From: Trichomonas vaginalis G3
Taxonomy: Eukaryota; Parabasalia; Trichomonadida; Trichomonadidae
Assembly: GCF_026262505.1 (NCBI RefSeq)
Contig: NC_067207.1
Location: 14,848,082 to 14,912,081 of the forward strand
Direction of reading: 5' to 3'
Length of the DNA: 64,000 bases
In this document: positions 1 through 12,028 of the stretch, one piece after another
Layout of the letters: the number at the start of each line of letters is the position of its first letter
Numbering within the stretch: the first letter of the stretch is position 1
Program-made: the position numbers and the translations under genes
Notes under the pieces: generated by a model
The model's database searches: none
What the model saw: only the letters and a program-made list of their open reading frames with translations
What the model was told of the DNA's origin: nothing

Positions 1-1
1 A

Positions 2-3000
2 GAAACAAATAATGAACAAGATATTTCATATCTCAAGCTATTTTTCAACATGTTCTTGGATACAATTGGCAACTATGTTACAAAGCAAGGCGGATTAATC
101 TCAGTTATTGATGAACTTGTAAGTTTCATTAGATTACTTTTGAAAAGTAAAAGTTCAGCAAAACACGAAATTGTTTCGAATTTAATTCATGAGACTCTTA
201 GAGGATTATCGCCAAATTTCAATAATGCTCAGCTTGGTTTATTTGTCGTGTTAGGCGTTGGCGGATTTCCAGAGTTTTCACTGCATTATTTCAAAAATGG
301 AAAGGTTGATTATATGACATATAAAATGAAAGGATCAATTCCTTCAGCAAGAGTTCCTTTCGATCCAAACACATTCCACATTACTAAAGAAGAAGCTGAA
401 AACTTCGAAAAAGTGTTTGAGTACATTATAAAAATGAGCAAGGAAGTTATTCCTGAAAAAAGAAAATTAGAAATTCAATTATTTTTGACATCCTTTGTTT
501 GTATTTTAGAAAACAGAGAAAATTGTATGTTTTTCTCTGATAGTTTCATTGAAACTCTTGATGAAACAATGAAAGTTAAGATTCAAAATTACCCATTTAA
601 GGAGTTTTATTTAGATAATTCTTACATTCCAATTAAACGCCCTTACTCTGGTACGTATTGCGGAAGACATGTGTTTTATGAAGGTGGAATCTACACTATT
701 GTTGAAGAAAAGATATCTAAAATTAGATTTGAAAATGAAGTCGGATTTTTTGTTGAAATGAAACCAAGTCTTGCTCATATAATTGAAGATTCAAATCTCA
801 ATCGTAATGATTACTTTAAAGTAAAAGTAGATCCCGATGCTATAGTAGTTGTCTTCACCAGACTATGTTTACTCAATCTTTGGAATGCTGGTAAGTACCA
901 AAATCCGTATTTGTTATACAAATGTCTATTTTCATTTTCCAAAAACAGATTGGAATTGAAAAATCCATTCTCCTCAGAAAATTTCGAGAATTTATCAATA
1001 TTAAATATGAAGAGCTACAAATGGTTTATCAACAAAAAGATTGTTGAAAACTTTGGAGATGTTTGCAAATCAGCTATTTCTTTTTACAAGAATGCATTGT
1101 GTTACAGTTCGGGGGTTGATAAAACTGAACGTAATTCAAACTTTTTATTCCTTTATAAAAAAGAAGATCAAAGATCTGATATAATTATTGTAGATCATAC
1201 ACCTAAAAAAGATAATGATACCCACATATCAAGAAATGGGTATTGGACTCCAATTCATATATATCCTGAAGAAATTTCGATCAATGAACATTACAAACCA
1301 AGAAAATTGCATGATATATTTAAATACTGTTTGTTCTGAAATCAGCATTGATGAAACATTTTTCTACCCGATTTTAGGAAATATATTTGGTAAAAATGTT
1401 CAATATTTCAAACTCTTATGCAACACAATCATTATCAATCAAATTTTGACAAATGATCGATTCGAATTAGTAAAGCATTTCAATCTTTTATTACAGCTTC
1501 AAGACATATTATTCGAAGAGAAACTCGTTAAATTCGAGAAAGAAATGGCAGATGCTCCAGAACCAGTCAATTTCATTCAAGACAAATCTTTGGAAATGCT
1601 TCTTGATAGCTATGCAATCCAATTGTCTTTATCTGATTATTCAACATTACCAAGATATCCTAGATACCTTTATGCCAAGTATTTTGCTGATGAAATCAAG
1701 GATCTCATTACTTTGGATTGTTCAAAAACATTCAAAGATGTTAAACCAAATACAATATTGACTTTCCATAGCACAGAATGTGACGGAAGAGTATATATAA
1801 AAGATGGAAATGTAGCAATATTACCTTTTGTTCCACAACTTAGTTACAAAGTCCAATCAAGTCAATTCAGAATCGAGATTCTAGGTCCCACTGGTAAAAA
1901 ATTCAAGTTTTTCATGGTTACAAAACTTCCAGTTGGTAAGTCTCTCCCAATTAACTTTAGGCAGATCATCTTAAGTGCTGAACAAAACTATAATTTCAAC
2001 AATGATATTAGAATATGTCAATCTCTTCAGAGAAATATTGAATGCAGTGACTTTTACGGAACAGACAAAAGACTCTTGCATATGAGAACAGAATTCATTA
2101 GGAAATTCTCGGTTTTAAAAGAGAAATTCGATTTCCATCTTGAGTGTTCAATATTCGAAGGCTACCAGGCATTTATTGACAAGTGCAGAGACAAATTGCA
2201 AACAATGGTCTATGATTTATGTCATGATCTCCGTCACGATTTCAATCTCTATTTTTCAAGAAATGAGGCAAACAAGAAACACTTTAGAATGGGAGGAAAA
2301 GGATATATTGAGCAACTATATTCAATAATGAAAAGTAAAGGTATCAAACCTGAAATGTTAGGTGTATTCTTAAGATATTTCAGAGTCAATTTTGTTGGAG
2401 AAGGAGGTGTAGATGCTGGTGGCCCAAGAAGAGAAGCTTACGACAATTTAATGGCAGAAATCATTGATTCTGATGAATATTTCGTCAGATCTCCAAAGTC
2501 GAAAGAGATGGGTTCAGTTGTAAAAATACCATCATTAACTGCAAGACCAGAATATATTTCTTTGGTTGGATCTCTTGTTGCTTCAACATTTCTCAATGGT
2601 GTCAGATTCCCATTCAGATTCGAGAAATACATTTGGAAATCTCTTTTCGGATATCCTATAACAGCATCTGATGCAATGAGTATCGATTCTGAATTAATGT
2701 CAACTGTTAATTCGTTGCGCTGTGGATACAAAGGTGTTGTTAGAATGAAAAGTTTAAGTGGAGAATCACTTAAAGCATGGGAAATTACCGAAGAAACAGA
2801 AGAAGAAAAAGTACAATCAATACTTGATGAAATTATATCTCAAAGAATTAAAGAAATGAACAACGGTTTTGCACCATTCAAAGATGGTTTCCTTACAGTA
2901 ATTCCTTTTAAATATTTGAAGATATTATCACCAGATGTTATTGAAGAATTATTATGCGGAGATAATGAAATTACTGCTTATCAATTAACATCAATTCTTC

Positions 3001-3335
3001 GTTTCAGAGGCAATTATCCATTACATTATACAATGTTCACAAGATGCATTGAAGAAATGACGAATAAAGAAAGAATTTCTTTAGTAAAGTTCATTACAGG
3101 AAACACAACAAAACCAGATTCAATTACTGTACATTTCTATGATGATGGCAGAGAACATGATATGAAGAATGGTCTTTTACCATATGCACATACTTGCTTC
3201 AAGTCCATCGACATGTATTTATATACATCATATGAGGTGATGCTTTCAAAGTTGAGAACAGCTATTGAACATGGATCTCTTATATCAGATGGAAAATTTG
3301 ACTTCTCTGCTTATGTGGGAGGTTCTGGCAATTAA
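2..3335 (+). CDS. HECT-type E3 ubiquitin ligase, 5' partial, split by a frameshift
   Basis: HECT ligases take ubiquitin from an E2 onto a catalytic cysteine and pass it to substrates. The C-terminal half carries the hallmark N-lobe motif VGEGGVDAGGPRREAY and the C-lobe motif LPYAHTCF, whose cysteine is encoded at 3195-3197. The tail after it (TSYEVMLSKLRTAIEHG) matches the usual HECT end. The N-terminal part (from base 2 to 1339) is open to the window edge, so the true start lies upstream; it shows no domain I recognise. The coding frame changes by +1 between about 1215 and 1339, where both frames are open: the upstream frame ends at 1339 and the downstream frame stays open to 3335. No trichomonad splice signal is seen there, so this is a frameshift mutation or a sequence error. 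The HECT identification is strong; substrates are unknown. Confidence 0.9.
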
Positions 3336-3768
3336 TATGACTAAGTTTTATTTTTTCCTTATTTTGGGCATTCCATTATTATAGGTCAATACTTTTGATA
3401 AAATATTGTTTTTTATTATTATACTTTTCAGTATATACTCTACTTACAAGGTGACTTGATATGTTAAGGATGCAACGAAGACTTTGCGGATTATTAATTT
3501 ACAATAAATTTGATTCTTATTTTTTATTACTTATTTTTGATAGTTTTCGTTCAGAAATTTTAATCATATTTTAAGTAAACATATATTAGCATTCTTCGCT
3601 ATTTGGTTGCCGCAATGCGACAACCAAATAGCAAAAAATTCAATTTTTAAAATTATTTATTATTTAATTATCATTCAAACTCCCAGAAAACTGAGAGTTT
3701 TCGCTTAGTGTCTTTGGATTGAAAGTAAATTTATGAAAATTGGAGGGGTTCAAATTTTGATATTTTCT
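3336..3768. other. Intergenic stretch between the HECT gene and ankyrin relic
   Basis: No coding potential is visible. It is AT-rich with short T and A runs and holds one strong hairpin near its middle (separate entry). Confidence 0.6.
3598..3632. repeat. Strong hairpin
   Basis: A perfect 12-bp inverted repeat (GCTATTTGGTTG at 3598-3609 and its complement at 3621-3632) surrounds an 11-base centre, CCGCAATGCGA, that can extend the stem by three more G-C/C-G pairs after one mismatch. It lies about 260 bp behind the HECT stop codon. It may be a structured RNA 3' end or a footprint of a mobile element; function is unknown. Confidence 0.75.
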
Positions 3769-3900
3769 TCATGTAACTCTGTCAATGATATTTGCAGCAT
3801 ATGAAATAATTAGCTCAGATGTTTCTTTACAGTTTTTACATACTACATAATCTTTTTCATTAATATTTGTACCATATGAGAGAAGAAGTTCGGTAGTTTC
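3769..3900 (-). pseudogene. Decayed ankyrin repeats behind the DUF3447 gene
   Basis: On the minus strand this stretch reads as ankyrin-repeat peptide (ETTELLLSYGTNINEKD, then KETSELIISYAANI), ending in a stop at 3769. It follows the stop of the ankyrin gene at 3932 and is separated from it by about 30 bases of A/T-rich sequence. It looks like one or two repeats left outside the reading frame when the gene was shortened. Confidence 0.65.
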
Positions 3901-3931
3901 TTAATTATTATAAAATGCTGTATTTTTATTA

Positions 3932-5245
3932 TTATTCTCCATTAATTGTTGCACCATGCGAAATAAGAAATTCAACCATCTCTTTAGAACTAAATACTTC
4001 TGCAATACGAAGAGTTATTCCGAATTCACCTTTCCAATTAACATTTGCACCATGTAAAATAAGATATTCGGCCATTTCTTTATTGTTATTAGCTACTGCA
4101 CATTGAAGAGCATTGCTCACAGCTTCAGATTTTTCATTAATCTTTTCACCATGTAAAACAAGAAGTTCAGTTATTTCTTTATTATTGTTACGTACTGCAA
4201 TAGTAAGAGGGAAATTTTCATGCATATTTTGTACATTAATATTTGCCCCATGCGAAAGAAGAAGTTCGATTATTTCTTTATAATCAAAAAAAGCTGCTAA
4301 ATGAAGAGCTGTCTGTCTATATCCATCTCTTGCATTAACATTTGCACCATTTAATAGGAAATATTCGCAAAGGGATGCAATATCAAACATCGATGAATAA
4401 AGAAAACATTCGTTAAAATCATTTGTTTGATCATAATAAACTAAAAATGATTCAAGATTATTATAATTTTGGCAGCATTCTAAATCGATCTCTATATTGT
4501 ACTCATTCATCAAGAATGTAACAAAATCAATGTTGTGTGAAATAATTGCATAGTACATGCATCCACAATCTGGTTTTTGATATTTCAAACATTCACTCAT
4601 GATCTCTGCATTTCCGCCTAAAAATGATAATTCTAGACATTTTTCAGTTATTTCTGAACTGAATTTTGTTTTCAATAACTTGAAACAATCAACTGCTCCA
4701 TGGTAACAACATAACTCAAGTAATGTATAGTGAGTTTCTGGATATAATTTACTAACATGTTTTTGATCTTTATCAAATTCATCTCTTTCGGTGAATATGA
4801 TGAATCTTTCTTTGTCATTATACATAATTGCTCTGTAAATTGTATTTTCTGTATGAATATCCAGATTTTTAAAATAATCTTTTTCGAAATCACGCGATTT
4901 GTCTAATTTAATTCCATATTCTTTATAAAACAGGAAGTTTGACAAATCTTTAACATATTTGACCTCTTTGACATGATATTCATCAGATACGAGTTTGGCA
5001 AGAGATAAATATGACTTTGTATAGCGATTGTTAAACGGAATTATGTTTAAAATTTCTCTTATAATCACTTGGGGAAGATATTTCTTTGAACCAATCAATT
5101 TTGTCTTGATCATTTGGTAAATTGAGTTTAATTCTCCTTCATTTTCGGTTTTTAGCTGATACAACGTATTATACAAATCGATGTAGTTTTTATAAGTACT
5201 TCGCAATTCAATGTATTTACTTGGGTGAATATCTTGATCAGACAT
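3932..5245 (-). CDS. Ankyrin repeat protein, DUF3447 type
   Basis: A 437-residue protein with an N-terminal helical region of roughly 270 residues typical of the trichomonad DUF3447 ankyrin family, which is expanded to hundreds of members in Trichomonas. The C-terminal 150 residues hold five ankyrin repeats (for example DGYRQTALHLAAFFDYKEII and later LLVLHGEKIN, LILHGANVN, LISHGATIN). Such proteins act as protein-protein adaptors; the partner is unknown. There is no signal peptide or membrane segment. The start ATG at 5245 is the first in frame. Further repeats are found behind the stop codon (3769-3900), so the gene was probably longer once. Confidence 0.88.
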   Translation of the reverse strand: MSDQDIHPSKYIELRSTYKNYIDLYNTLYQLKTENEGELNSIYQMIKTKLIGSKKYLPQVIIREILNIIPFNNRYTKSYLSLAKLVSDEYHVKEVKYVKDLSNFLFYKEYGIKLDKSRDFEKDYFKNLDIHTENTIYRAIMYNDKERFIIFTERDEFDKDQKHVSKLYPETHYTLLELCCYHGAVDCFKLLKTKFSSEITEKCLELSFLGGNAEIMSECLKYQKPDCGCMYYAIISHNIDFVTFLMNEYNIEIDLECCQNYNNLESFLVYYDQTNDFNECFLYSSMFDIASLCEYFLLNGANVNARDGYRQTALHLAAFFDYKEIIELLLSHGANINVQNMHENFPLTIAVRNNNKEITELLVLHGEKINEKSEAVSNALQCAVANNNKEMAEYLILHGANVNWKGEFGITLRIAEVFSSKEMVEFLISHGATINGE

Positions 5246-5882
5246 GAAAAAAATTAAAAGTCATTTATTTGCATTTGACAATAAAAAATTTCTTTAGAAT
5301 GCATGTTTGAAGGAGAAAATACTATGAATACCTGTGGAAAACAATGACCGCAAAATTTCGGATATAAATTAGTAATTTTGAATCAGATCATGGGTGTCAA
5401 ATGGCACACCATTGCAAGTAAGTTCGAAAACATTATGATATTCAATAATAGACTTATTATTTTTCTAACATATTTTATAATTTTGCTTATTTAAGATTCA
5501 GTGTGAATGTTGCAACAAATATATCATCTTCGAATTCTACCAGAGATTGATCTCTATCAACTTTTAATTGATTAACAAATTTATTGAATCTTAAGATAGA
5601 ATTGTTAAGGTAGTATAATATTAATGTGCCAAATAAGAAGCTTGACTGTGAAATCTAGTCGGAATTGAAATTTAAATTCTCCGAAATTGTAGTCACATTA
5701 ATACTAAATATCATAAATGGTTCCTAATCATCATTTCAGAGGTTATAGTAAATGAAATTTTTTATAGAAATCAGAAACAGTGTAAAAATGGATTACATCA
5801 GCCAAACCTGCAGAAAATATGCCAATGAAATCACAAAAAAAAAATAAAGAAGTAAGATAAATTAACACATTTTATTCTGACT
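5246..5882. other. Intergenic stretch between ankyrin and H4 genes
   Basis: I see no gene. A short inverted repeat, GGTGTcaaatggcACACC, lies near 5393-5410. The rest is AT-rich. It includes the upstream region of the ankyrin gene and the 3' flank of the H4 gene. Confidence 0.5.
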
Positions 5883-6460
<578 letters not shown>

Positions 6461-6877
6461 ATGGCTCGTACAAAACAGACAGCTAGAAAGTCAACTGGTG
6501 GCAAGACCCCACGTAAGTCCCTCGGTGCCAAGGCCGCCCGCAAGTCAACACCAACAATTGACTCACAGGGTGCTAAGAAGCAACATCGTTTCCGCCCAGG
6601 TACAGTTGCTCTTCGTGAAATCCGTAAGTACCAGAAGTCAACAGATCTTCTTATCCGTAAGCTCCCATTCCAGCGTCTTGTCAGAGAAATCGCTTCTGGT
6701 TTCCGTGGCGATCTTCGTTTCCAGTCATCTGCTATTGCTGCTCTTCAGGAAGCTTCTGAAGCTTATCTTGTTGGTCTTTTCGAAGATACAAACCTTTGCG
6801 CTATCCATGCCAACCGTGTTACAATTATGGAACGTGATGTTCAACTTGCCCAGCGTATCCGTGGCGAACGTAACTAA
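6461..6877 (+). CDS. H3: Histone H3
   Basis: The 138-residue product starts [11 protein letters not shown], the universal H3 tail, and continues through [36 protein letters not shown] to the [11 protein letters not shown] end. It is two residues longer than usual because of a small insertion around [12 protein letters not shown], just after the K27-equivalent region. The start at 6461 is preferred over an in-frame GTG/TTG-type opening upstream because MARTKQ is invariant and an initiator-like TCATTA sits 14 bases upstream. The stop is in TAAA context. Lys4 and Lys9 equivalents are present. Confidence 0.98.
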   Translation: MARTKQTARKSTGGKTPRKSLGAKAARKSTPTIDSQGAKKQHRFRPGTVALREIRKYQKSTDLLIRKLPFQRLVREIASGFRGDLRFQSSAIAALQEASEAYLVGLFEDTNLCAIHANRVTIMERDVQLAQRIRGERN

Positions 6878-7081
6878 ACATTATTAATATGAATGCTTTT
6901 TTAAAATCTTAAAATTTTTCATTGTTTTCATCTGTAGCCAAAATATTGATACAAAAAAAAGCATTTGATGAATAAACCTATTCTTAAAAATAATTGCATT
7001 TTTCATAATAAACAATATTTTTTATAAATATACAAAATCAAAAGAATATTTACAAAATATATAAGATAATATAACAATGAA

Positions 7082-10000
7082 TTAGTGGTTAATCTTCAAA
7101 CTCTGGTTAACAACAATTGCTCTTCTCTTTACAGGGAAATCTGAAGCTCCAGGGAAAACAATAAACAATCTATCATAAGCTGACATTAATTTCCATAATT
7201 CCATGCTATCTTCAAGTGTTGTTGTTCCGTAATCAGATCTAGTCTTCATCTTAAAGGCCAATGTCTTAAATACTTCATCCGGAATCTTAGTAATCTCTTT
7301 AATTCTTTCTTTAGCGGCGTCAAATGTCTCTTTCGGTTTGACTAAGAAGTAGAATGGGTCAGAGAAGTAATCGGAACCTTCAGGTCCAAGTGATGAAACT
7401 CTAATGAAGAAATCCGACTGGGCAATGTTCATCTGATATTCAGGAACGATCTCTAGCCTTACAGGGTTCTCCAATTCCCTCAAGTTCTCCTTGAGATTGT
7501 AAAGTTTTCCGATCTTTCCATTATTTATTCCGCATGCTCTCACTTTTCTATCGTCGGCCACTTCATTCTTTTTCTTATTGAAATCTATGAGATCCGAAAT
7601 CGTTTCATCGAAGTCATGGATCTGTACATCAGGCTCGCCAACGTGTACAGAATCTTCCGAGAAATATGTAATTAACCTTAAACATTTATCCGTTTTCTGG
7701 TTGTCACTTTTTTCGACGATTAACACGCTTACATTATTGACTGTCGGTGACGGTTTGAAAATGAACGATTTGTTTAAGGCTAATCTTGATTCTTGTATTG
7801 GCTTGATGTCATTTTCTCTGTACAAGAAACAAATCTGTGTCTGATCATCATAAATCATTCCAGAAATTTGACAAAGGAATTGTCTTAATTGGTCGAAGGA
7901 AATTGAAGAAGGAACGATACCTTTTCCGAGTACTTTGTTACCTGTGTTTGATACTAAATGGAATTTATATTCAAGAGACATGTCAGCGAACATTTGTTCT
8001 GGAGTCAATGGCATTTCTTCAGGGAAAACATCGTAGAAATACTCATAACCCTCGTCTTCAAATTGAGGAACTAAAGGAAGTCCTTCAGGAAATGTCGCTT
8101 CTTTTTTATCACTTGGCTGAAGGAATATGTAGGAACAATGCTTCAAATGAAGTGTCTTAAATGACATAGCCAAATCCAGTTTGGATAATATGTTTCTGTC
8201 ATTTCTGAAGCCATAACATGTTGGAGGTGAAGTGAAGTTAACTTGAACAGCAGAAAGATGTCTTTGCAATGCTTCTCCGAGTTTCTCCTTTAGTTGTGAA
8301 GGCATCATGTACGTGATGTACTTGAATGGCCTCTTCGGAGATTTCCTGTCGTAATAGATCAAGAAGAAAATGTGGATCGACCTCGGAAAGTTTGGTTGCA
8401 GTTTCTGAGCGAAAATGTGACTTGTTGGCATTGCTTTGATGGGAGTTTCGTTGTTTGGAACTTGGCCAACGAAAATATCTTTCGCAAGATACCAAAGGAT
8501 CACGTTCTTCACGTCAGCTTTCAGTATTTCCGCTACTTTGTTGTATAGATCTGTAACTAAATCAGATGTATTCAAAGTAACAGTTACAGGACTGAAAGTG
8601 AATGAAGAAAGTGGTTCGACATACTCGCAAACTGATCGAGAAATGCATTCTTCCGTGTAGAGAGAGAACTTAACTGTTGTTTCCAGAGCAATTCTCTCTT
8701 CTTCCCTGCGTCGGAATTCCCTGACAACATCGACAATGTTGCTTGGAATGCATTGGCTTGTTATAGGTGCAAAAATTCTGGCAAGTTCGGTCGTTCTGAC
8801 GTAAACAAGCATGTAGGCACTGTATGTCTTTGGTTTGCCAAAAAATGGACCGTCATCAATCGAACCTTGGCCGCCGTAATTTGTGGAAACGGCTTTTTCT
8901 TCTGTGGCAGTGCGGACTGAGGAATCGTTGAAGAGATACCACTGGGAATCATTCTTCGTCTTAAGATAGGAGTAGTAATGGCCGCCAATTGGGTTTCCGG
9001 AATGGACAATTACGCCGGTAAGAGTAAATTCGGTGGATTCGTTCGAGGCTTCGTCCATAAAATCTTTCATGTCGATCTCGGTCATGAACTGGTATCTCGT
9101 GTTGATTTTTGTCATGGAAAGAGAGTTCGGATCAAATTCGAACCTTTGTAAGTGTAAAATTAAGACGTCTGGTAGATGAGTGAATAGAGTACTAATCATA
9201 GCTTTCTGTTTGCCCCATTCATCGGTCTTGTATTCGTCGATTTTTTGCGGTGAGATGTAATGTTGAAAAGATTTGTAAATATCTGGACATTCTTTGACAA
9301 GAAGCTGTAGATCTTCGAATGCCTCTGTATTGGAAAGCGATTTTTTGACTTTCGGAAATTCTATATGATGAATTTGTTCTCCGCAAAACATTTTCTGAAT
9401 TTCAGCTGCTTCTGGTGTTCCTTCAAGCTTGGATTTAATTGCATCCATAAGAACACGACTGAATTCTTCAATATCATGTTGGACATTCGTATCTGCTTCG
9501 TTCCATCCAAATGATACTGTCAGTTCTTCTGTAGAAACGGCATATGGACTCATTTCCATGAGGGCAAAGAGTCTTTGTAAGTTAAATACGATTGATGTTC
9601 GATGATCTTCGTTTGTGGTGTTGATAGAATAAATTAATTTTCTGAAATAAGGGATATGGTACAAAACTTGCAAGAAGCTGTTCATGTAGCAAGTTGCACC
9701 AAGGTTAAGAAGGCCACAATATGGCGCTGCAATGCCGTCTTCGCCCAATAAAATCTGACTCTCCAGGAAGTTGTTCATTCTGAATTGCTTTTGGGATTTT
9801 ATATCCTGTGCGCGAGATGTAATTCCCATCGAGCTCGTAGAAAATTTTTCTATCTCAGTAACTTGGAATTCACCATCTGAATCTTCGTGCTTTGACTTTC
9901 TTTTACGTTCTTTCTGCTCTTTGGGCGCAATTTTAATTCCTTTCTTAAGTCTAAATATCTTGATGACCACGCAGAGATTGTCTTCAATAGTCCAGCCATC

Positions 10001-10366
10001 TTCGATGATATCAAAAGGCTTAATTGGTAATTTTACGGTCGCGCTTGATACTGCGGCGCTGAGGACAGTATCAACATATTTAGAAACAACGTCGTTAGTG
10101 AAGTTATTGGTTATTGAGGCAAATAATCTAAACGTTTGAGGAGATTTAGCACGTTCTAATGTGAATTTTACCGGTATGCAATGCGAGTCGGTTGATTTAA
10201 TGGTGACTACAAACGCGTTCGACCTAGGTGAATAATATTGAAATTTGTATTTCTCTTTAGGTTCAGACCAATCAACCAATATGCATTCATCTAGCTCGGT
10301 TTCGATGCCTTCATCCTTCTTTTGGGCTGGGGCATCAGATTCATCGGAATCGAAAGACTGTGACAT
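7082..10366 (-). CDS. USP7/UBP15-like ubiquitin-specific protease
   Basis: A 1,094-residue deubiquitinase that cleaves ubiquitin from proteins. The order is an acidic N-terminus, a region resembling a MATH/TRAF domain (about 28-140, ending GWTIEDNLCVVIKIF), a basic stretch RKRKSKH (about 154-160) that could be a nuclear signal, then the peptidase C19 domain. The Cys box GLLNLGATCYMNSFLQ gives catalytic Cys226. The His box GVIVHSGNPIGGHYYSYL gives His463, and FNDSSV gives the acidic partner Asp481. After about residue 530 comes a long C-terminal half like the ubiquitin-like repeats of USP7. Length and order fit USP7 (1,102 residues in human). The neighbour histones may be coincidental, though USP7 relatives act on chromatin. 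Confidence 0.93.
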   Translation of the reverse strand: MSQSFDSDESDAPAQKKDEGIETELDECILVDWSEPKEKYKFQYYSPRSNAFVVTIKSTDSHCIPVKFTLERAKSPQTFRLFASITNNFTNDVVSKYVDTVLSAAVSSATVKLPIKPFDIIEDGWTIEDNLCVVIKIFRLKKGIKIAPKEQKERKRKSKHEDSDGEFQVTEIEKFSTSSMGITSRAQDIKSQKQFRMNNFLESQILLGEDGIAAPYCGLLNLGATCYMNSFLQVLYHIPYFRKLIYSINTTNEDHRTSIVFNLQRLFALMEMSPYAVSTEELTVSFGWNEADTNVQHDIEEFSRVLMDAIKSKLEGTPEAAEIQKMFCGEQIHHIEFPKVKKSLSNTEAFEDLQLLVKECPDIYKSFQHYISPQKIDEYKTDEWGKQKAMISTLFTHLPDVLILHLQRFEFDPNSLSMTKINTRYQFMTEIDMKDFMDEASNESTEFTLTGVIVHSGNPIGGHYYSYLKTKNDSQWYLFNDSSVRTATEEKAVSTNYGGQGSIDDGPFFGKPKTYSAYMLVYVRTTELARIFAPITSQCIPSNIVDVVREFRRREEERIALETTVKFSLYTEECISRSVCEYVEPLSSFTFSPVTVTLNTSDLVTDLYNKVAEILKADVKNVILWYLAKDIFVGQVPNNETPIKAMPTSHIFAQKLQPNFPRSIHIFFLIYYDRKSPKRPFKYITYMMPSQLKEKLGEALQRHLSAVQVNFTSPPTCYGFRNDRNILSKLDLAMSFKTLHLKHCSYIFLQPSDKKEATFPEGLPLVPQFEDEGYEYFYDVFPEEMPLTPEQMFADMSLEYKFHLVSNTGNKVLGKGIVPSSISFDQLRQFLCQISGMIYDDQTQICFLYRENDIKPIQESRLALNKSFIFKPSPTVNNVSVLIVEKSDNQKTDKCLRLITYFSEDSVHVGEPDVQIHDFDETISDLIDFNKKKNEVADDRKVRACGINNGKIGKLYNLKENLRELENPVRLEIVPEYQMNIAQSDFFIRVSSLGPEGSDYFSDPFYFLVKPKETFDAAKERIKEITKIPDEVFKTLAFKMKTRSDYGTTTLEDSMELWKLMSAYDRLFIVFPGASDFPVKRRAIVVNQSLKINH

Positions 10367-12009
10367 TAATTTTTTTTGGTTTTGTGATTCAAATATGTGA
10401 TGAAATTTATTGAAATTGATTTTATAATTGAATTTTTGATGGAATTAAGTACCTTATCTATAACCTAATAGAATATCGATTAGAAAAATGTGTAAACAGC
10501 TCCAAAAAATGAGAAATTAGATTTTATCCAGGAAATTATGTAATTTTTGATAATAATAAATTAATGAAAGTTTTTTTTTTGTGATTTGAAACATCACTGG
10601 TTTAGCTCTTAAATCGAAGGAGAAACAAGCAGGAGACTAGAAAGTACGTGATTGTATAATATTTAATTATCACTTGATATATTATAAGGTAAATCTAATG
10701 AATTATACATTTACCGATATGACATCATTGTAAGCATAGCACGTGATTAGTGATTTTAAATATTTCCTAATTGAAAACAGCGGAAGAAACAAAAAACAGG
10801 TAATATAGTAGTTATTCCAGCCACTAATGTGGGGAAAAAAAGAAATACATTATAATTGATATATTAGATGTTTAAAAATTTTACCGATTTTGAAAATGTA
10901 TTAAAAATCAATATAAGTAGTACCTATGATGTAATGAGTGCCAGTATTACCTGAAACATGCAGGCCCCTATAGTGTGAAGTTGAAATTAAATTGATGATT
11001 CGCAAATACCGATATTTTCCCTGAAGTTCTTTATAAATCAATAGTATATAACAAATGCAGAATGTCAAGATGGATGATAATGGCTTTTGGCTGTCTATCA
11101 GCAATCTTGATAATTTGATAATAGTTAAAATTAAAGGAGAAAGAAATGCTTTATATGTACATGGTATAGCAATTAAAATTGTATTAATTTCATTCATTGA
11201 AGGAAGACATATTGGAATTTTGGAAATTTGCATATATTATTATTGATTACTAACTAATGTACTAATCAGTTTTTGATCAATATTAAAAAAATCCGAAACT
11301 GTAGCCCGATTTGTGAATTGTGGTGCTATCTCAATTTTTGGAAATATTGGCAATGATTTTAGAAACATTTTTAATAGGAATTAATAGTGTTTATTCATCA
11401 AATAAATAAATTGAAAAGAATAATATTTTATGAAAAGAAATGTCCTAACATGGTATATATTCAATATTATGAATAAAGATGATTAGAAAATTTGAGAAGA
11501 TGGAGATTTAGAAATTGAAAAGAAATAATTAAATGTATGTTCATGAAAGATAATCTATTATAATATAGTAATTAATTTGAAAATTGAATAGTTATCAAAA
11601 AATTGAAAGGATTTAATATTATTACAGAAGAAAATTATTTTAATATGATTAATAATTTCTTACAATATATTTTCAAATAAGACTGTTAAATTTTTCAGAA
11701 AAATTATTGTATTTGAAAAACATTAGGAAACTTGATTCTATAATAATATAAATTTTTTAATTTAAAGTAAATTATGACACTTTTCTATAAAATTAATTCC
11801 CAAATGAATCTTCATACTGATGTATTTTTATTTTTTCATTTTTTCAATTTTTATGAAGCTATCTTTCAAATTTTCCTTTTTCAAAGAGCATACAAAAATT
11901 TTCAGAATTAATGAATAAACGATTTTTCGTTCTCAAAAGTTATTATCCTCATTATTGTTGAATCAAATCATCTCTAATAATATTCCATATCTAAAATAGT
12001 TGAAACAGG
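10367..12009. other. Gene-poor stretch left of the inverted repeat
   Basis: Very AT-rich. Overlapping open frames on both strands around 10.9-11.25 kb have no recognisable domain and mirror each other, so I do not call them. No repeat or RNA gene is clear. Confidence 0.5.
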
Positions 12010-12028
12010 AGAGGTAGGGCAACGATAG
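12010..12028 (+). repeat. Left 19-bp terminal inverted repeat
   Basis: AGAGGTAGGGCAACGATAG, exact inverted match to 15390-15408. The match stops abruptly on both sides. Confidence 0.8.

Noticed and set aside
1215-1339. Intron to explain the frame change in the HECT gene
   Set aside because: No GTAYGT donor or ACTAAC-type acceptor signal is present in the overlap; the same holds for 20236-20293.
10901-11246. Overlapping open frames on both strands (110 and 63 codons)
   Set aside because: Composition follows the AT-rich background, there is no domain, and the two mirror each other.
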